From Pseudomonas sp. AOB-7 (GTDB lineage: Bacteria; Pseudomonadota; Gammaproteobacteria; Pseudomonadales; Pseudomonadaceae): DNA of 64,000 nt. The first letter of the stretch is position 1. Each line of letters begins with the position of its first letter. The translations under genes and the position numbers were made by a program. The notes beneath the pieces are model-generated. The model did no database searches and was not told the DNA's origin. It was given only the letters and a program-made list of their open reading frames with translations. Of this stretch, positions 41,526-54,993 are shown one piece after another. The stretch spans positions 231,887-295,886 of the forward strand of contig NZ_RFFK01000003.1 in NCBI RefSeq assembly GCF_003696305.1, written 5' to 3'.

Positions 41526-42888
41526 ACCCTGGCTGCTCGGCGAAGTCGCCGGCCCTCTCAACGCCCGCCTGATCGGTACCGACGTCGCCTTCTCCGCCGT
41601 CGGCACCGACAGCCGTACCATCGCCCCTGGCCAGCTGTTCGTGGCGCTGACCGGTCCGCGCTTCGACGGCCATGACTACCTGGCCGAAGTCGCCGCCAAG
41701 GGCGCGGTCGCCGCGCTGGTCGAGCGTGAGGTGGCCAATGCACCGCTGCCGCAGCTGCTGGTGGCCGATAGCCGCCTGGCCCTCGGCCAGCTCGGCGCGC
41801 TGAATCGCCAGGCCTTCAGCGGCCCGCTGGCGGCCGTGACCGGTTCCAGCGGCAAGACCAGCGTCAAGGAGATGCTCGCCGCCATTCTGCGCGCCGGCCT
41901 GAACGGTGCAGTGCTGGCCACCCGCGGCAACCTCAACAACGACCTCGGCGCGCCGCTGACCCTGCTCGAACTGGCGCCGGAGCACCGCGCCGGGGTGATC
42001 GAGCTGGGCGCTAACCATGTCGGCGAGATCGCCTACACCGTTAGCCTGACCCGGCCGCAGGTGGCGATCATCACCAATGCCGGCAATGCTCACGTCGGCG
42101 AGTTCGGCGGCCCGGAAAAGATTGTCCAGGCCAAGGGCGAGATTCTCGAAGGCCTGCCGCAGGACGGCGTGGCCGTGCTCAATCTGGACGACAAGGCTTT
42201 CGCCATCTGGCAGCAACGGGCCGCCGGGCGCCGGGTGCTGAGCTTCTCGCTGGTCGATCAGGCCGCCGACTTCCATGCCAGCGAGCTGAGCCGCGACGAG
42301 CGCGGCTGCCAGGGCTTCACCCTGCAGGGTGCGGCTGGCAGCGCGCGCATCCAGCTCAACCTGCTCGGCGTGCACAACGTCGCCAACGCCCTGGCCGCCT
42401 GCGCCGCCGCCCATGCCCTGGGCCTGCCGTTGGTCGCCATGATTCAGGGCCTGGAAAGCCTGCAGCCGGTCAAAGGCCGCGCCGTAGCGCAGTTGACGGC
42501 CAATGGCGTGCGGGTGATCGACGACAGCTACAACGCCAACCCGGTGTCGATGTGCGCGGCGGTGGATATACTCGCCGCCTTCTCCGGCCGCACCGTCCTG
42601 GTGCTCGGGGATATGGGCGAGTTGGGCCAGTGGGCCGAGCAGGGCCACCGCGATGTCGGCCGTCATGCCGCCGGCAAGGTCGATGCGCTCTATGCCGTGG
42701 GGCCGCTGATGCGCTTTGCGGTCGAGGAATTCGGCTCACAAGGCCGCCATTTCGCCGATCAAGCCAGCCTGATCGCAGCGCTTCGCGCCGAGCAGGCCGG
42801 CAGCACACTACTAATCAAGGGTTCACGCAGCGCTGCCATGGACAAGGTCGTGGCGGCGCTCTGTGGCGTATCTGGGGAGAATCACTAA
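41518..42888 (+). CDS. murF: UDP-MurNAc-tripeptide:D-Ala-D-Ala ligase
   Basis: A 456-residue Mur ligase that finishes the UDP-MurNAc-pentapeptide. ATP loop 'VTGSSGKTSVKEML' (about 107-120). Other signatures are 'ELGANHVGEIAYTVSLTRPQVAIITNAGNAHVGEFGG' and 'VRVIDDSYNANPVSMCAAV'. It overlaps murE by 8 nt, and its stop is directly adjacent to the mraY ATG. Confidence 0.97.
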   Translation: MLKPWLLGEVAGPLNARLIGTDVAFSAVGTDSRTIAPGQLFVALTGPRFDGHDYLAEVAAKGAVAALVEREVANAPLPQLLVADSRLALGQLGALNRQAFSGPLAAVTGSSGKTSVKEMLAAILRAGLNGAVLATRGNLNNDLGAPLTLLELAPEHRAGVIELGANHVGEIAYTVSLTRPQVAIITNAGNAHVGEFGGPEKIVQAKGEILEGLPQDGVAVLNLDDKAFAIWQQRAAGRRVLSFSLVDQAADFHASELSRDERGCQGFTLQGAAGSARIQLNLLGVHNVANALAACAAAHALGLPLVAMIQGLESLQPVKGRAVAQLTANGVRVIDDSYNANPVSMCAAVDILAAFSGRTVLVLGDMGELGQWAEQGHRDVGRHAAGKVDALYAVGPLMRFAVEEFGSQGRHFADQASLIAALRAEQAGSTLLIKGSRSAAMDKVVAALCGVSGENH

Positions 42889-43971
42889 ATGCTGCTGCTG
42901 CTGGCGGAGTACCTGCAACAGTTCCACAAGGGCTTCGCGGTCTTTCAATACCTGACCCTGCGCGGCATCCTCGGCGTGCTCACCGCCCTGGCCCTGTCGC
43001 TGTGGCTCGGGCCCTGGATGATCCGCACCCTGCAGATCCGCCAGATCGGCCAGGCCGTGCGCCACGACGGCCCGCAGTCGCACCTGTCGAAGAAGGGCAC
43101 GCCGACCATGGGCGGCGCGCTGATTCTCAGTGCCATCGCCGTGAGCACTCTGCTCTGGGCCGACCTGTCCAACCGCTACGTCTGGGTGGTACTGGCGGTG
43201 ACCCTGCTGTTCGGTGCCATCGGCTGGGTCGACGACTACCGCAAGGTGATCGAGAAGAACTCGCGCGGCCTGCCGAGCCGCTGGAAGTATTTCTGGCAGT
43301 CGGTATTCGGCCTGGCGGCGGCGATCTTCCTTTATATGACCGCACAGAGCCCGGTGGAGACCACCCTGATCCTGCCGCTGCTGAAGGACGTCGCCATTCC
43401 CCTGGGCGTCGGCTTCATCGTCCTGACCTATTTCGTCATCGTCGGCACCAGCAACGCGGTGAACCTCACCGACGGCCTCGACGGCCTGGCCATTCTGCCC
43501 ACGGTGATGGTGGCTGGCGCGCTGGCGATCTTCTGCTACCTGTCGGGCAACATCAAATTCGCCGAGTACCTGCTGATTCCCTACGTGCCGGGCGCCGGTG
43601 AACTGATCGTGTTCTGCGCCGCGCTGGTCGGCGCCGGCCTGGGCTTTCTCTGGTTCAACACCTACCCGGCGCAGGTCTTTATGGGCGACGTCGGTGCGCT
43701 GGCCCTCGGCGCCGCGCTGGGCACCATCGCCGTGATCGTGCGCCAGGAAGTGGTGCTGTTCATCATGGGCGGGGTGTTCGTCATGGAAACCCTGTCGGTG
43801 ATCATCCAGGTCGCCAGCTTCAAGCTGACCGGCAAGCGCGTGTTCCGCATGGCGCCGATTCACCACCATTTCGAACTCAAGGGCTGGCCTGAGCCGCGCG
43901 TGATCGTCCGTTTCTGGATCATCACCGTGATTCTCGTGCTGATCGGCCTGGCCACCCTGAAACTGAGGTAA
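42889..43971 (+). CDS. mraY: Phospho-MurNAc-pentapeptide translocase
   Basis: A 360-residue polytopic membrane enzyme with about ten helices that makes lipid I from UDP-MurNAc-pentapeptide and undecaprenyl phosphate. Signatures are '[17 protein letters not shown]' (about 59-75), the Asp pair in '[13 protein letters not shown]', '[14 protein letters not shown]' and the C-terminal His motif '[12 protein letters not shown]'. It starts immediately after the murF stop and is followed by murD after 6 nt. Confidence 0.97.
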   Translation: MLLLLAEYLQQFHKGFAVFQYLTLRGILGVLTALALSLWLGPWMIRTLQIRQIGQAVRHDGPQSHLSKKGTPTMGGALILSAIAVSTLLWADLSNRYVWVVLAVTLLFGAIGWVDDYRKVIEKNSRGLPSRWKYFWQSVFGLAAAIFLYMTAQSPVETTLILPLLKDVAIPLGVGFIVLTYFVIVGTSNAVNLTDGLDGLAILPTVMVAGALAIFCYLSGNIKFAEYLLIPYVPGAGELIVFCAALVGAGLGFLWFNTYPAQVFMGDVGALALGAALGTIAVIVRQEVVLFIMGGVFVMETLSVIIQVASFKLTGKRVFRMAPIHHHFELKGWPEPRVIVRFWIITVILVLIGLATLKLR

Positions 43972-43977
43972 TAGAGC

Positions 43978-45324
43978 GTGTCATTGATCGCTTCCGACCA
44001 GTTCCGCATCGTTGTCGGCCTCGGCAAGAGCGGCATGTCCCTGGTGCGCTTCCTGGCGCAGCAGGGCGTGCGCTTCGCCGTGGCCGATACGCGCGCGAAC
44101 CCGCCGGAGCTGGAGACGCTCAAGCGTGACTACCCCGAGGTGGAAGTGCGTTGCGGCGAGCTGGACGTGGACTTCCTCTGCCGCGCCTCGGAACTGTACG
44201 TGAGCCCGGGCCTGGCTGTGGCGACTCCAGCGCTGGCCGCAGCGGCTGCACGCGGGGTCAAACTGTCTGGTGATATCGACCTGTTTGCCCGCCACGCCAA
44301 GGCGCCGATCGTCGCCATCACCGGCTCCAACGCCAAGAGCACCGTCACCACCCTGGTCGGCGAGATGGCGGCTGCGGCGGGCAAGCGCGTCGCCGTGGGT
44401 GGCAACCTCGGTACCCCGGCGCTGGATCTGTTGGCCGACGATGTCGAGCTGTACGTGCTGGAGCTGTCCAGCTTCCAGCTGGAGACCACCGATCAGCTCA
44501 ATGCCGAAGTGGCCACCTGCCTGAACGTCAGCGAAGACCACATGGACCGTTACAGCGGTCTGCCGGCCTATCACCTGGCCAAGCATCGGATCTTCCGTGG
44601 TGCCCGTCAGGTGGTGATCAACCGCGACGACGCGCTGTCGCGTCCGCTGATCGCCGACCAGGTGACCTGCTGGGAATTCGGTCTGGGCAAGCCCGACTTC
44701 AAGCGCTTCGGTCTGCTCGAGGAAAACGGCGAGAAGTCCCTGGCGTTTCGCTTCGAAGCGTTGCTGCCGGTGAGCGAGCTGAAGATCCGCGGCGCGCACA
44801 ACCAGTCCAACGCCCTGGCCGCCTTGGCCCTTGGCCATGCCGTCGGCCTGCCGATGGACGCCATGCTGGCCGCCCTGCGCCAGTTCGCCGGGCTGCCGCA
44901 CCGTTGCCAGTGGGTCGGCGAGCGCGCCGGGGTGAACTACTACGACGATTCCAAGGCCACCAACGTCGGCGCCGCGCTGGCCGCCATCGAAGGCCTGGGT
45001 GGCGATATCGCCGGCAAGCTGGTGCTGATCGCCGGCGGCGACGGCAAGGGCGCCGATTTCTCCGCACTGAAGGCGCCGGTGGCGCGTTTCTGCCGCGCCG
45101 TGGTGCTGCTCGGCCGCGATGCCGAGCGGATCGCCGCGGCCCTGGGCGACGCCGCGCCGCTGGTTCGGGTGAAAACCCTCGACGAAGCCGTGCTGCGTTG
45201 CAGCGAGCTGGCCGAGGCGGGCGATGCCGTGCTGCTGTCGCCGGCCTGCGCCAGCCTGGACATGTTCAAGAACTTCGAAGAACGCGGGCGGCTGTTCGCC
45301 CAGGCCGTGGAGGGACTGGTCTGA
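43978..45324 (+). CDS. murD: UDP-MurNAc-L-alanine:D-glutamate ligase
   Basis: A 448-residue Mur ligase that adds D-glutamate. The N-terminal UDP-binding part starts 'RIVVGLGKSGMSLVRFL'. The ATP loop is 'AITGSNAKSTVTTLVG' (about 112-127), in which Asn-Ala replaces the usual Asn-Gly, as I recall for other Pseudomonas MurD. Others are 'ELSSFQLETTDQL' and 'NYYDDSKATNVGAALAAIEGL'. GTG start at 43978. The stop overlaps the ftsW ATG by 1 nt. Confidence 0.97.
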   Translation: MSLIASDQFRIVVGLGKSGMSLVRFLAQQGVRFAVADTRANPPELETLKRDYPEVEVRCGELDVDFLCRASELYVSPGLAVATPALAAAAARGVKLSGDIDLFARHAKAPIVAITGSNAKSTVTTLVGEMAAAAGKRVAVGGNLGTPALDLLADDVELYVLELSSFQLETTDQLNAEVATCLNVSEDHMDRYSGLPAYHLAKHRIFRGARQVVINRDDALSRPLIADQVTCWEFGLGKPDFKRFGLLEENGEKSLAFRFEALLPVSELKIRGAHNQSNALAALALGHAVGLPMDAMLAALRQFAGLPHRCQWVGERAGVNYYDDSKATNVGAALAAIEGLGGDIAGKLVLIAGGDGKGADFSALKAPVARFCRAVVLLGRDAERIAAALGDAAPLVRVKTLDEAVLRCSELAEAGDAVLLSPACASLDMFKNFEERGRLFAQAVEGLV

Positions 45325-46544
45325 TGCTGGCCTTCCTGCGTCCCTACCCGTCGCCGCTGCTCAGCCGTCGTGGCCTCGACCTGGACTTCCCGCTGCTGGC
45401 CGGCTGTCTGGGCCTGCTCGGTCTCGGCCTGGTGATGATCACCTCGGCCTCCTCGGAGGTGGCGGCGGCGCTGTCCGGCAACCCGCTGTACCACATGATT
45501 CGCCACCTGATTTACCTGGTCATCGGCCTCGGCGCCGCCGGCGTGGTGCTGCTGATCCCCATGAGCTTCTGGCAACGCTACGGCTGGATGCTGTTGCTGG
45601 CCGCCTTCGCCCTGCTGGTGCTGGTGCTGGTGCCGGGCATCGGCCGCGAGGTCAATGGCGCGCGGCGCTGGATCGGCTTCGGCGCGTTCAACGTGCAGCC
45701 CTCGGAAATCGCCAAGGTGTTCGTGGTGGTCTATCTGGCCGGCTACCTGGTGCGCCGTCAGGAAGAAGTGCGCGAGAGCTGGGCCGGTTTCTTCAAACCC
45801 TTTGTCGTGTTGCTGCCGATGGCCGGCCTGCTGCTGCTGGAGCCGGACTTCGGCGCCACCGTGGTGATGATGGGCGCGGCCATGGCCATGCTGTTCCTCG
45901 GCGGCGTCGGCCTGCTGCGTTTCGGCCTGATGGTGGCCCTGGCGGTCGGCGCGGTGTTCGTCCTGGTGCAGACCCAGGAATACCGCCTGCAGCGCCTGAT
46001 CACCTTCACCGACCCCTGGGCCGACCAGTACGGCGCCGGCTACCAGCTGACCCAGGCGCTGATCGCCTTCGGCCGTGGCGAATGGTTCGGCGTCGGCCTG
46101 GGCAACAGCATCCAGAAGCAGTTCTACCTGCCGGAAGCCCACACCGACTTCGTCTTCTCGGTGCTGGCCGAGGAGCTCGGCCTGATCGGCGCCCTGGCGA
46201 CCCTGGCGCTGTTCGTCTTCGTCTGCGTGCGCGGCCTTTACATCGGCCTGTGGGCGGAGAAGGCCAAGCAGTTCTTCGCCGCCTACGTGGCCTATGGCCT
46301 GTCGTTCCTGTGGATCGGCCAGTTCCTGATCAATATCGGGGTGAACACCGGGCTGCTGCCGACCAAGGGCCTGACCCTGCCGTTCCTCAGCTATGGCGGC
46401 AGCTCGCTGGTGATCTGCTGCGTCAGCCTGGCGCTGCTGCTGCGAATCGAGTGGGAGCGTCGCAACGTGCTGGGCAACGAGGACGTCGAGTTCGACGAGG
46501 CGGATTTCGCCGAGCCGAACCAGGAGGTCGCCCATGCGCGGTAA
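45324..46544 (+). CDS. ftsW: Septal peptidoglycan glycosyltransferase FtsW
   Basis: A 406-residue SEDS-family protein with ten predicted membrane helices. Signatures are 'GLVMITSASSEVA', 'GARRWIGFGAFNVQPSEIAKVFVVVYLA', 'LLLLEPDFGATVVM' (catalytic Asp region of SEDS enzymes), 'LPEAHTDFVFSVLAEELGLIG' and 'GLTLPFLSYGGSSLV'. It polymerises lipid II with FtsI. The start is ATG 45324; the open frame further upstream is inside murD. Its end overlaps murG by 11 nt. Confidence 0.96.
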   Translation: MLAFLRPYPSPLLSRRGLDLDFPLLAGCLGLLGLGLVMITSASSEVAAALSGNPLYHMIRHLIYLVIGLGAAGVVLLIPMSFWQRYGWMLLLAAFALLVLVLVPGIGREVNGARRWIGFGAFNVQPSEIAKVFVVVYLAGYLVRRQEEVRESWAGFFKPFVVLLPMAGLLLLEPDFGATVVMMGAAMAMLFLGGVGLLRFGLMVALAVGAVFVLVQTQEYRLQRLITFTDPWADQYGAGYQLTQALIAFGRGEWFGVGLGNSIQKQFYLPEAHTDFVFSVLAEELGLIGALATLALFVFVCVRGLYIGLWAEKAKQFFAAYVAYGLSFLWIGQFLINIGVNTGLLPTKGLTLPFLSYGGSSLVICCVSLALLLRIEWERRNVLGNEDVEFDEADFAEPNQEVAHAR

Positions 46545-47596
46545 CGTGCTGATCATGGCCGGCGGCACCGGCGGCCACGTGTTCCCGGCGCTGGCCTGCG
46601 CCCGTGAGTTCCAGGCACGCGGCTACGCCGTGCACTGGCTGGGCACGCCGCGTGGCATCGAGAACGAGCTGGTGCCGCAGGCCGGCCTGCCGCTGCACCT
46701 GATCGACGTCAGCGGCCTGCGCGGCAAGGGCAAGTTGTCCTTGCTCAAGGCGCCGTTCCAGCTGCTGCGCTCGCTGCTGCAGGCGCGCCGCATCGTGCGT
46801 GAGCTGCAGCCGGTGTGCGTGCTCGGCATGGGCGGCTACGTCACCGGCCCCGGCGGCCTGGCCGCGCGCCTGGCCGGCGTGCCGCTGGTGATCCACGAGC
46901 AGAACGCCGTGGCCGGCACCGCCAACCGCCTGCTGTCGCGCATCGCCGCGCGCATCTGCGAGGCCTTCCCGAATACCTTCGCCGCGTCCGACAAGCGCCG
47001 TACCACCGGCAACCCGGTGCGTGAGGAGCTGTTCCTCGAGACCCCGCGCGAACCGCTGGCCGGGCGCAAGCCGCACCTGCTGGTGCTGGGTGGCAGCCTG
47101 GGCGCCGAACCGCTGAACAAGCTGCTGCCCGAGGCCCTGGCCCTGCTGCCGGCCGAGTTGCGCCCGCAGCTGTTCCACCAGGCCGGCAAGCAGCACGCAG
47201 AGGTCACTGCGGAGCGTTATCGCGATGCCGCGGTCGAAGCCGAGGTCGCGCCCTTCATCAAGGACATGGCCCGTGCCTACGGCTGGGCCGATCTGGTGAT
47301 CTGCCGCGCCGGTGCGCTGACCGTCAGCGAACTGGCTGCCGCCGGTCTGCCGTCGTTTCTCGTGCCGCTGCCGCACGCCATCGACGACCACCAGAGCCGC
47401 AACGCCGAATACCTGGCGAAGGAGGGCGCGGCCGTCCTTCTTCCGCAACACGCCACTGACGCGGCCAAGCTCGCCGCGCAGCTCACCGAGGTTCTGATGC
47501 ACCTGGAAAAACTCACCGCCATGGGCGCCACCGCGCGTCGCCTGGCCAAGCCCGACGCCACCCGCGCGGTGGTCGATATCTGCCAGGAGGTGGCCC

Positions 47597-47604
<8 letters not shown>
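46534..47604 (+). CDS. murG: UDP-GlcNAc:lipid I N-acetylglucosaminyltransferase
   Basis: A 356-residue GT-B glycosyltransferase at the inner face of the cytoplasmic membrane; makes lipid II. Glycine-rich loop '[14 protein letters not shown]' (about 8-21), '[31 protein letters not shown]' and the donor-binding '[33 protein letters not shown]' are all present. It overlaps ftsW by 11 nt and murC by 8 nt. Confidence 0.97.
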
Positions 47605-49977
<2,373 letters not shown>

Positions 49978-49980
49978 GCA

Positions 49981-50847
49981 ATGGTCACGGCCGTGCGTCA
50001 CCAGGACTCGCTGAGGGCGCCGCTGCGCGGCAAGCCCGCGCCGCGTGGCGCCAGCCGTCTGGTGGCCAAGGAGCCGGTGCGCCTGCGCCTGCCCAAGGCG
50101 GATTTTTCCTGGGTGGGGCGTCTGGCCTGGCCGCTGCTGCTGGTGGGCTTGGGCTTCGGCGCCTACGAAGGCGCGTTGCGTCTGTTGCCCTATGCCGACC
50201 GGCCCATCGCCAAGGTCAGCGTGCAGGGCGATCTGGCCTATGTCAGCCAGCAGGCGGTGCAGCGGCGCATCGCGCCCTATATCGAGGCCAGCTTCTTCAG
50301 CGTCGACCTGCGCGGCATGCGCGAAGAGCTGGAGCAGATGCCCTGGATCGCCCACGCCGAGGTGCGCCGGGTGTGGCCGGACCAGGTCGACGTACGCCTG
50401 GAGGAGCAACTGCCGATCGCCCGTTGGGGCGACGAGGCGCTGCTCAACAACCAGGGCCAGGCGTTCGCCCCGCAGGAGCTGAACCACTATCAGCACCTGC
50501 CGCAGCTGTCCGGCCCCAAGCGCGCGCAGCCCAGGGTGATGCAGCAGTACCAGATGCTCAGCCAGCTGCTGCGGCCGCTGGGTTTTACCGTGGTCGGCCT
50601 GCAATTGCGCGAGCGCGGCAGCTGGTTCCTCTCGGCCACCGAGAACGCCAGCGGCCAACGCATCGAGCTGCTGCTGGGGCGCGATCACGTGGTGGAAAAA
50701 ATGCGTCGGTTCGCCGCCATATACGAGCGGGAACTGAAAGAACAGAGCGCGAACATCGCGCGCATCGACTTGCGCTACGCCAACGGCCTGGCCGTGGCCT
50801 GGCGCGAGCCGGTGGAGCCGGCCGCGGCCGAGCAGAAAGTGAATTGA
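49981..50847 (+). CDS. ftsQ: Cell division protein FtsQ
   Basis: A 288-residue bitopic divisome protein. It has a basic cytoplasmic N-terminus (about 1-40), one membrane helix ([22 protein letters not shown], about 43-64) and a periplasmic POTRA domain ('[66 protein letters not shown]', about 73-138), then the FtsQ/DivIB beta domain. It bridges FtsK and FtsL/FtsB. It is followed after 14 nt by ftsA. Confidence 0.95.
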   Translation: MVTAVRHQDSLRAPLRGKPAPRGASRLVAKEPVRLRLPKADFSWVGRLAWPLLLVGLGFGAYEGALRLLPYADRPIAKVSVQGDLAYVSQQAVQRRIAPYIEASFFSVDLRGMREELEQMPWIAHAEVRRVWPDQVDVRLEEQLPIARWGDEALLNNQGQAFAPQELNHYQHLPQLSGPKRAQPRVMQQYQMLSQLLRPLGFTVVGLQLRERGSWFLSATENASGQRIELLLGRDHVVEKMRRFAAIYERELKEQSANIARIDLRYANGLAVAWREPVEPAAAEQKVN

Positions 50848-50861
50848 GGAGAGGCAGCACA

Positions 50862-52109
50862 ATGAATAGCGCGCAGAGCGGCAAGATGATCGTCGGCCTG
50901 GACATCGGCACCTCCAAGGTGGTGGCGCTGGTGGGCGAGGTGACGGCCGACGGCCAGCTGGAAATCGTCGGCATCGGCACGCACCCGTCGCGCGGCCTGA
51001 AGAAAGGCGTGGTGGTCAATATCGAGTCCACCGTGGCCTCGATCCAACGCGCGGTGGAAGAGGCGCAGCTGATGGCCGGCTGCCGCATCCACTCGGCCTT
51101 CGTCGGTGTGGCCGGCAACCATATCCGCAGCCTGAACAGCCACGGCATCGTCGCCATTCGTGATCGCGAAGTGAGCCCCGCCGATATCGAGCGGGTGCTC
51201 GACGCCGCCCAGGCGGTGGCCATCCCGGCGGATCAGCGGGTGCTGCACACCCTGGCGCAGGACTACGTGATCGACAACCAGGAAGGCGTGCGCGAGCCGC
51301 TGGGCATGTCCGGCGTGCGCCTAGAGGCCAAGGTGCACGTGGTCACCTGCGCCGTGAATGCTTCGCAGAACATCGAAAAATGCGTGCGCCGCTGCGGCCT
51401 GGAAGTCGACGACATCATCCTCGAGCAGCTGGCCTCGGCTTATTCGGTACTGACCGAGGACGAGAAGGAACTGGGCGTCTGCCTGGTCGACATCGGCGGC
51501 GGCACCACCGATATCGCCATCTTCACCGAGGGCGCGATTCGCCACACCGCGGTGATCCCGATTGCCGGCGACCAGGTCACCAACGACATCGCCATGGCCC
51601 TGCGCACCCCGACCCAGTACGCCGAGGAAATCAAGATCCGCTACGCCTGTGCCCTGGCCAAGCTGGCCGGTGCCGGCGAAACCATCAAGGTGCCCAGCGT
51701 CGGCGATCGGCCGCCGCGCGATCTGTCGCGCCAGTCCCTGGCCGAGGTGGTCGAGCCGCGCTACGACGAGCTGTTCACCCTGATCCAGGCCGAGCTGCGC
51801 CGCAGCGGCTACGAAGACCTGATTCCCGCCGGCATCGTCATGACCGGCGGCACGGCGAAGATGGAAGGTGCGGTGGAGCTGGCCGAGGAGATCTTCCACA
51901 TGCCCGTGCGTCTCGGCGTGCCGCACAGCGTCAAGGGCATGGCCGACGTGGTGCGCAACCCGATTTATTCCACCGGCGTGGGGCTGCTGATGTACGGGTT
52001 GCAGAAGCAGAACGACGGCGTTTCCATGTCGGTGGGCAGTCCTTACCAGGACGAAAACAAGACCCCGGTACTCGAGCGCCTCAAGCGCTGGGTGCAAGGC
52101 AATTTCTGA
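50862..52109 (+). CDS. ftsA: Cell division protein FtsA
   Basis: A 415-residue actin-like ATPase that anchors FtsZ filaments to the membrane. Signatures are 'IVGLDIGTSKVVALVGEV' (phosphate 1), 'GVCLVDIGGGTTDIAIF' (phosphate 2), 'GIVMTGGTAKMEG' (adenosine), and a C-terminal amphipathic membrane-targeting helix 'LERLKRWVQGNF'. The ATG at 50862 has GAGGAG 12-17 nt upstream. ftsZ follows after 42 nt. Confidence 0.97.
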   Translation: MNSAQSGKMIVGLDIGTSKVVALVGEVTADGQLEIVGIGTHPSRGLKKGVVVNIESTVASIQRAVEEAQLMAGCRIHSAFVGVAGNHIRSLNSHGIVAIRDREVSPADIERVLDAAQAVAIPADQRVLHTLAQDYVIDNQEGVREPLGMSGVRLEAKVHVVTCAVNASQNIEKCVRRCGLEVDDIILEQLASAYSVLTEDEKELGVCLVDIGGGTTDIAIFTEGAIRHTAVIPIAGDQVTNDIAMALRTPTQYAEEIKIRYACALAKLAGAGETIKVPSVGDRPPRDLSRQSLAEVVEPRYDELFTLIQAELRRSGYEDLIPAGIVMTGGTAKMEGAVELAEEIFHMPVRLGVPHSVKGMADVVRNPIYSTGVGLLMYGLQKQNDGVSMSVGSPYQDENKTPVLERLKRWVQGNF

Positions 52110-52151
52110 ATTTGCAGTAGGCGTTACAACTAGAAAGGAAGGAGAGGGATC

Positions 52152-53345
52152 ATGTTCGAACTAGTAGATAACATTCCGCAAAGCGCGGTCATCAAGGTCA
52201 TCGGTGTCGGTGGTGGCGGCGGCAACGCGGTCAACCACATGGCGGTCAGCAACATCGAAGGCGTCGAGTTCATCTGCGCCAACACCGATGCGCAGGCGCT
52301 GAAGAACATCGGTGCGCGTACCGTGCTGCAGCTCGGCCCAGGCGTGACCAAGGGTCTGGGCGCCGGCGCCAATCCGGAAGTCGGTCGTCAGGCCGCGCTG
52401 GAAGATCGCGAGCGCATCGCCGAAGTCCTGCAGGGCACCGACATGGTGTTCATCACCACCGGCATGGGCGGTGGCACCGGCACCGGCGCCGCGCCGGTGA
52501 TCGCCGAGGTGGCCAAGGAGCTGGGCATCCTCACCGTCGCCGTGGTCACCCGTCCGTTCCCCTTCGAGGGCAAGAAGCGCATGCTGATCGCCGACGAAGG
52601 CATCCGTGCGCTGGCCGAGAGCGTCGACTCGCTGATCACCATCCCCAACGAGAAGCTGCTGACCATCCTCGGCAAGGACGCGAGCCTCTTGTCCGCCTTC
52701 GCCAAGGCCGACGACGTGCTGGCCGGCGCGGTGCGCGGCATCTCCGACATCATCAAGCGTCCGGGCATGATCAACGTCGACTTCGCCGACGTGAAGACGG
52801 TGATGAGCGAAATGGGCATGGCCATGATGGGTACCGGTTGCGCCAGCGGCCCGAACCGCGCCCGCGAGGCCACCGAGGCGGCGATCCGCAACCCGCTGCT
52901 GGAAGACGTCAACCTGCAGGGCGCGCGCGGCATCCTGGTCAACATCACCGCCGGCCCGGACCTGTCGCTGGGCGAGTACTCCGACGTAGGTAACATCATC
53001 GAGCAGTTCGCCTCCGACCAGGCCACCGTCAAGGTCGGCACCGTGATCGACGCCGACATGCGCGACGAGCTGCACGTCACCGTGGTCGCCACCGGCCTCG
53101 GCGCGCGCATGGAGAAGCCGGTCAAGGTGATCGACAACACCGTGCAGGTCGCCGCCAGCCAGCCGGTTGCCCAGCAGTCCGCCGCGCAGCCGCGCAGCGA
53201 GCAGTCGGTCAACTACAAGGACTACGAGCGTCCCACCGTACAGCGCCAGAGCCACGGCGGCGCGGCGACCGCGGCCAAGCTCAATACCCAGGACGATCTC
53301 GATTACCTGGATATTCCGGCGTTCCTGCGTCGTCAGGCCGATTGA
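52152..53345 (+). CDS. ftsZ: Cell division GTPase FtsZ
   Basis: A 397-residue tubulin homologue that forms the division ring. Signatures are 'IKVIGVGGGGGNAVNHM', the tubulin signature 'GGGTGTGAAPV' (about 106-116), the T7 loop 'NVDFADVKTVMSEMG', a variable linker (about 320-380) and the conserved C-terminal peptide 'DYLDIPAFLRRQAD' that binds FtsA and ZipA. AAGGAAGGAGAGGG makes a strong ribosome-binding site, fitting the need for high FtsZ output. Confidence 0.98.
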   Translation: MFELVDNIPQSAVIKVIGVGGGGGNAVNHMAVSNIEGVEFICANTDAQALKNIGARTVLQLGPGVTKGLGAGANPEVGRQAALEDRERIAEVLQGTDMVFITTGMGGGTGTGAAPVIAEVAKELGILTVAVVTRPFPFEGKKRMLIADEGIRALAESVDSLITIPNEKLLTILGKDASLLSAFAKADDVLAGAVRGISDIIKRPGMINVDFADVKTVMSEMGMAMMGTGCASGPNRAREATEAAIRNPLLEDVNLQGARGILVNITAGPDLSLGEYSDVGNIIEQFASDQATVKVGTVIDADMRDELHVTVVATGLGARMEKPVKVIDNTVQVAASQPVAQQSAAQPRSEQSVNYKDYERPTVQRQSHGGAATAAKLNTQDDLDYLDIPAFLRRQAD

Positions 53346-53421
53346 TGGAATGTATCAGGAGTATAAGGGTGATTGGTGTTCAGCAAAGGCCGGTTCTGCT
53401 ATCATCCCCGGCCATTGTTGA

Positions 53422-54369
<948 letters not shown>

Positions 54370-54400
54370 TTCGACCTCTCTTTCTCGCTTCAAAATTAGT

Positions 54401-54426
54401 GGCCACCCTAGGGTGGCCTCTTTTTT
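54401..54426 (+). terminator. Rho-independent terminator of the dcw-lpxC cluster
   Basis: GGCCACC/GGTGGCC stem with a CTAG loop followed by CT and six T residues, 31 nt after lpxC and before the convergent dciA. Confidence 0.88.
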
Positions 54427-54458
54427 GCGTGGTTCTTTCGACGAGCGGTCTTGGGCGC

Positions 54459-54914
54459 TTATTCGGCGTCCTTGGTATGGCTGGCCAGGCGCTCGAGAGC
54501 CGCGCGCAGCCTGGGATCGCGGATACCTTCGGCGCCGGCCTGGATGCTCTGCGCGGCGCTGGCGGAGAGGTGAATTGTGCGACCGGGCGCACGACTCGCG
54601 CCGCTTTGCGGTTGCACCTTGAACAGGATTTTCGTTAAGGTCGCGAACTCTTCCAACGCTTGCAGCTGTCTGTGCAGCCTGCGCTGCTGATAGCGCAAGC
54701 GTGTTGCCCAGTGGCCATCGGTCACGATCAACAACAAACAGCCGTCGCGCCAGGAGGCCACATGACAGTGCTCCCGGGCGGCTGGTTGCAGCTGGCTTTC
54801 GACAAGACGCTGCAGATGGGCCAGGCGTTGCGCCTGACCGAACAGCGCTTTCAGGGGCTTGGCTTCGCGTAACAGCGCAGCGGGTGCCTGGGCCGGCAAG
54901 GGACGGAACGTCAT
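54459..54914 (-). CDS. dciA: Replicative helicase loader DciA (DUF721)
   Basis: A 151-residue DUF721 protein. The domain covers about residues 20-95: 'LFGQAQRLAHLQRLVESQLQPAAREHCHVASWRDGCLLLIVTDGHWATRLRYQQRRLHRQL', a KH-like fold pattern. A basic, flexible C-terminal part follows. DciA was shown in P. aeruginosa and Vibrio to load or activate DnaB; enterobacteria use DnaC instead. From memory the P. aeruginosa dciA is this lpxC neighbour. The start is ATG 54914, just inside a longer frame without family similarity. It is convergent with lpxC and divergent from the M23 peptidase. Confidence 0.88.
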   Translation of the reverse strand: MTFRPLPAQAPAALLREAKPLKALFGQAQRLAHLQRLVESQLQPAAREHCHVASWRDGCLLLIVTDGHWATRLRYQQRRLHRQLQALEEFATLTKILFKVQPQSGASRAPGRTIHLSASAAQSIQAGAEGIRDPRLRAALERLASHTKDAE

Positions 54915-54993
54915 GGCAGGAGGCCTTAGTATTGCAGAGCCGTCATGGTAGCAGAGCCTGCTACCAGCCTGGGTTCTGCCAGAAGGGGATGCC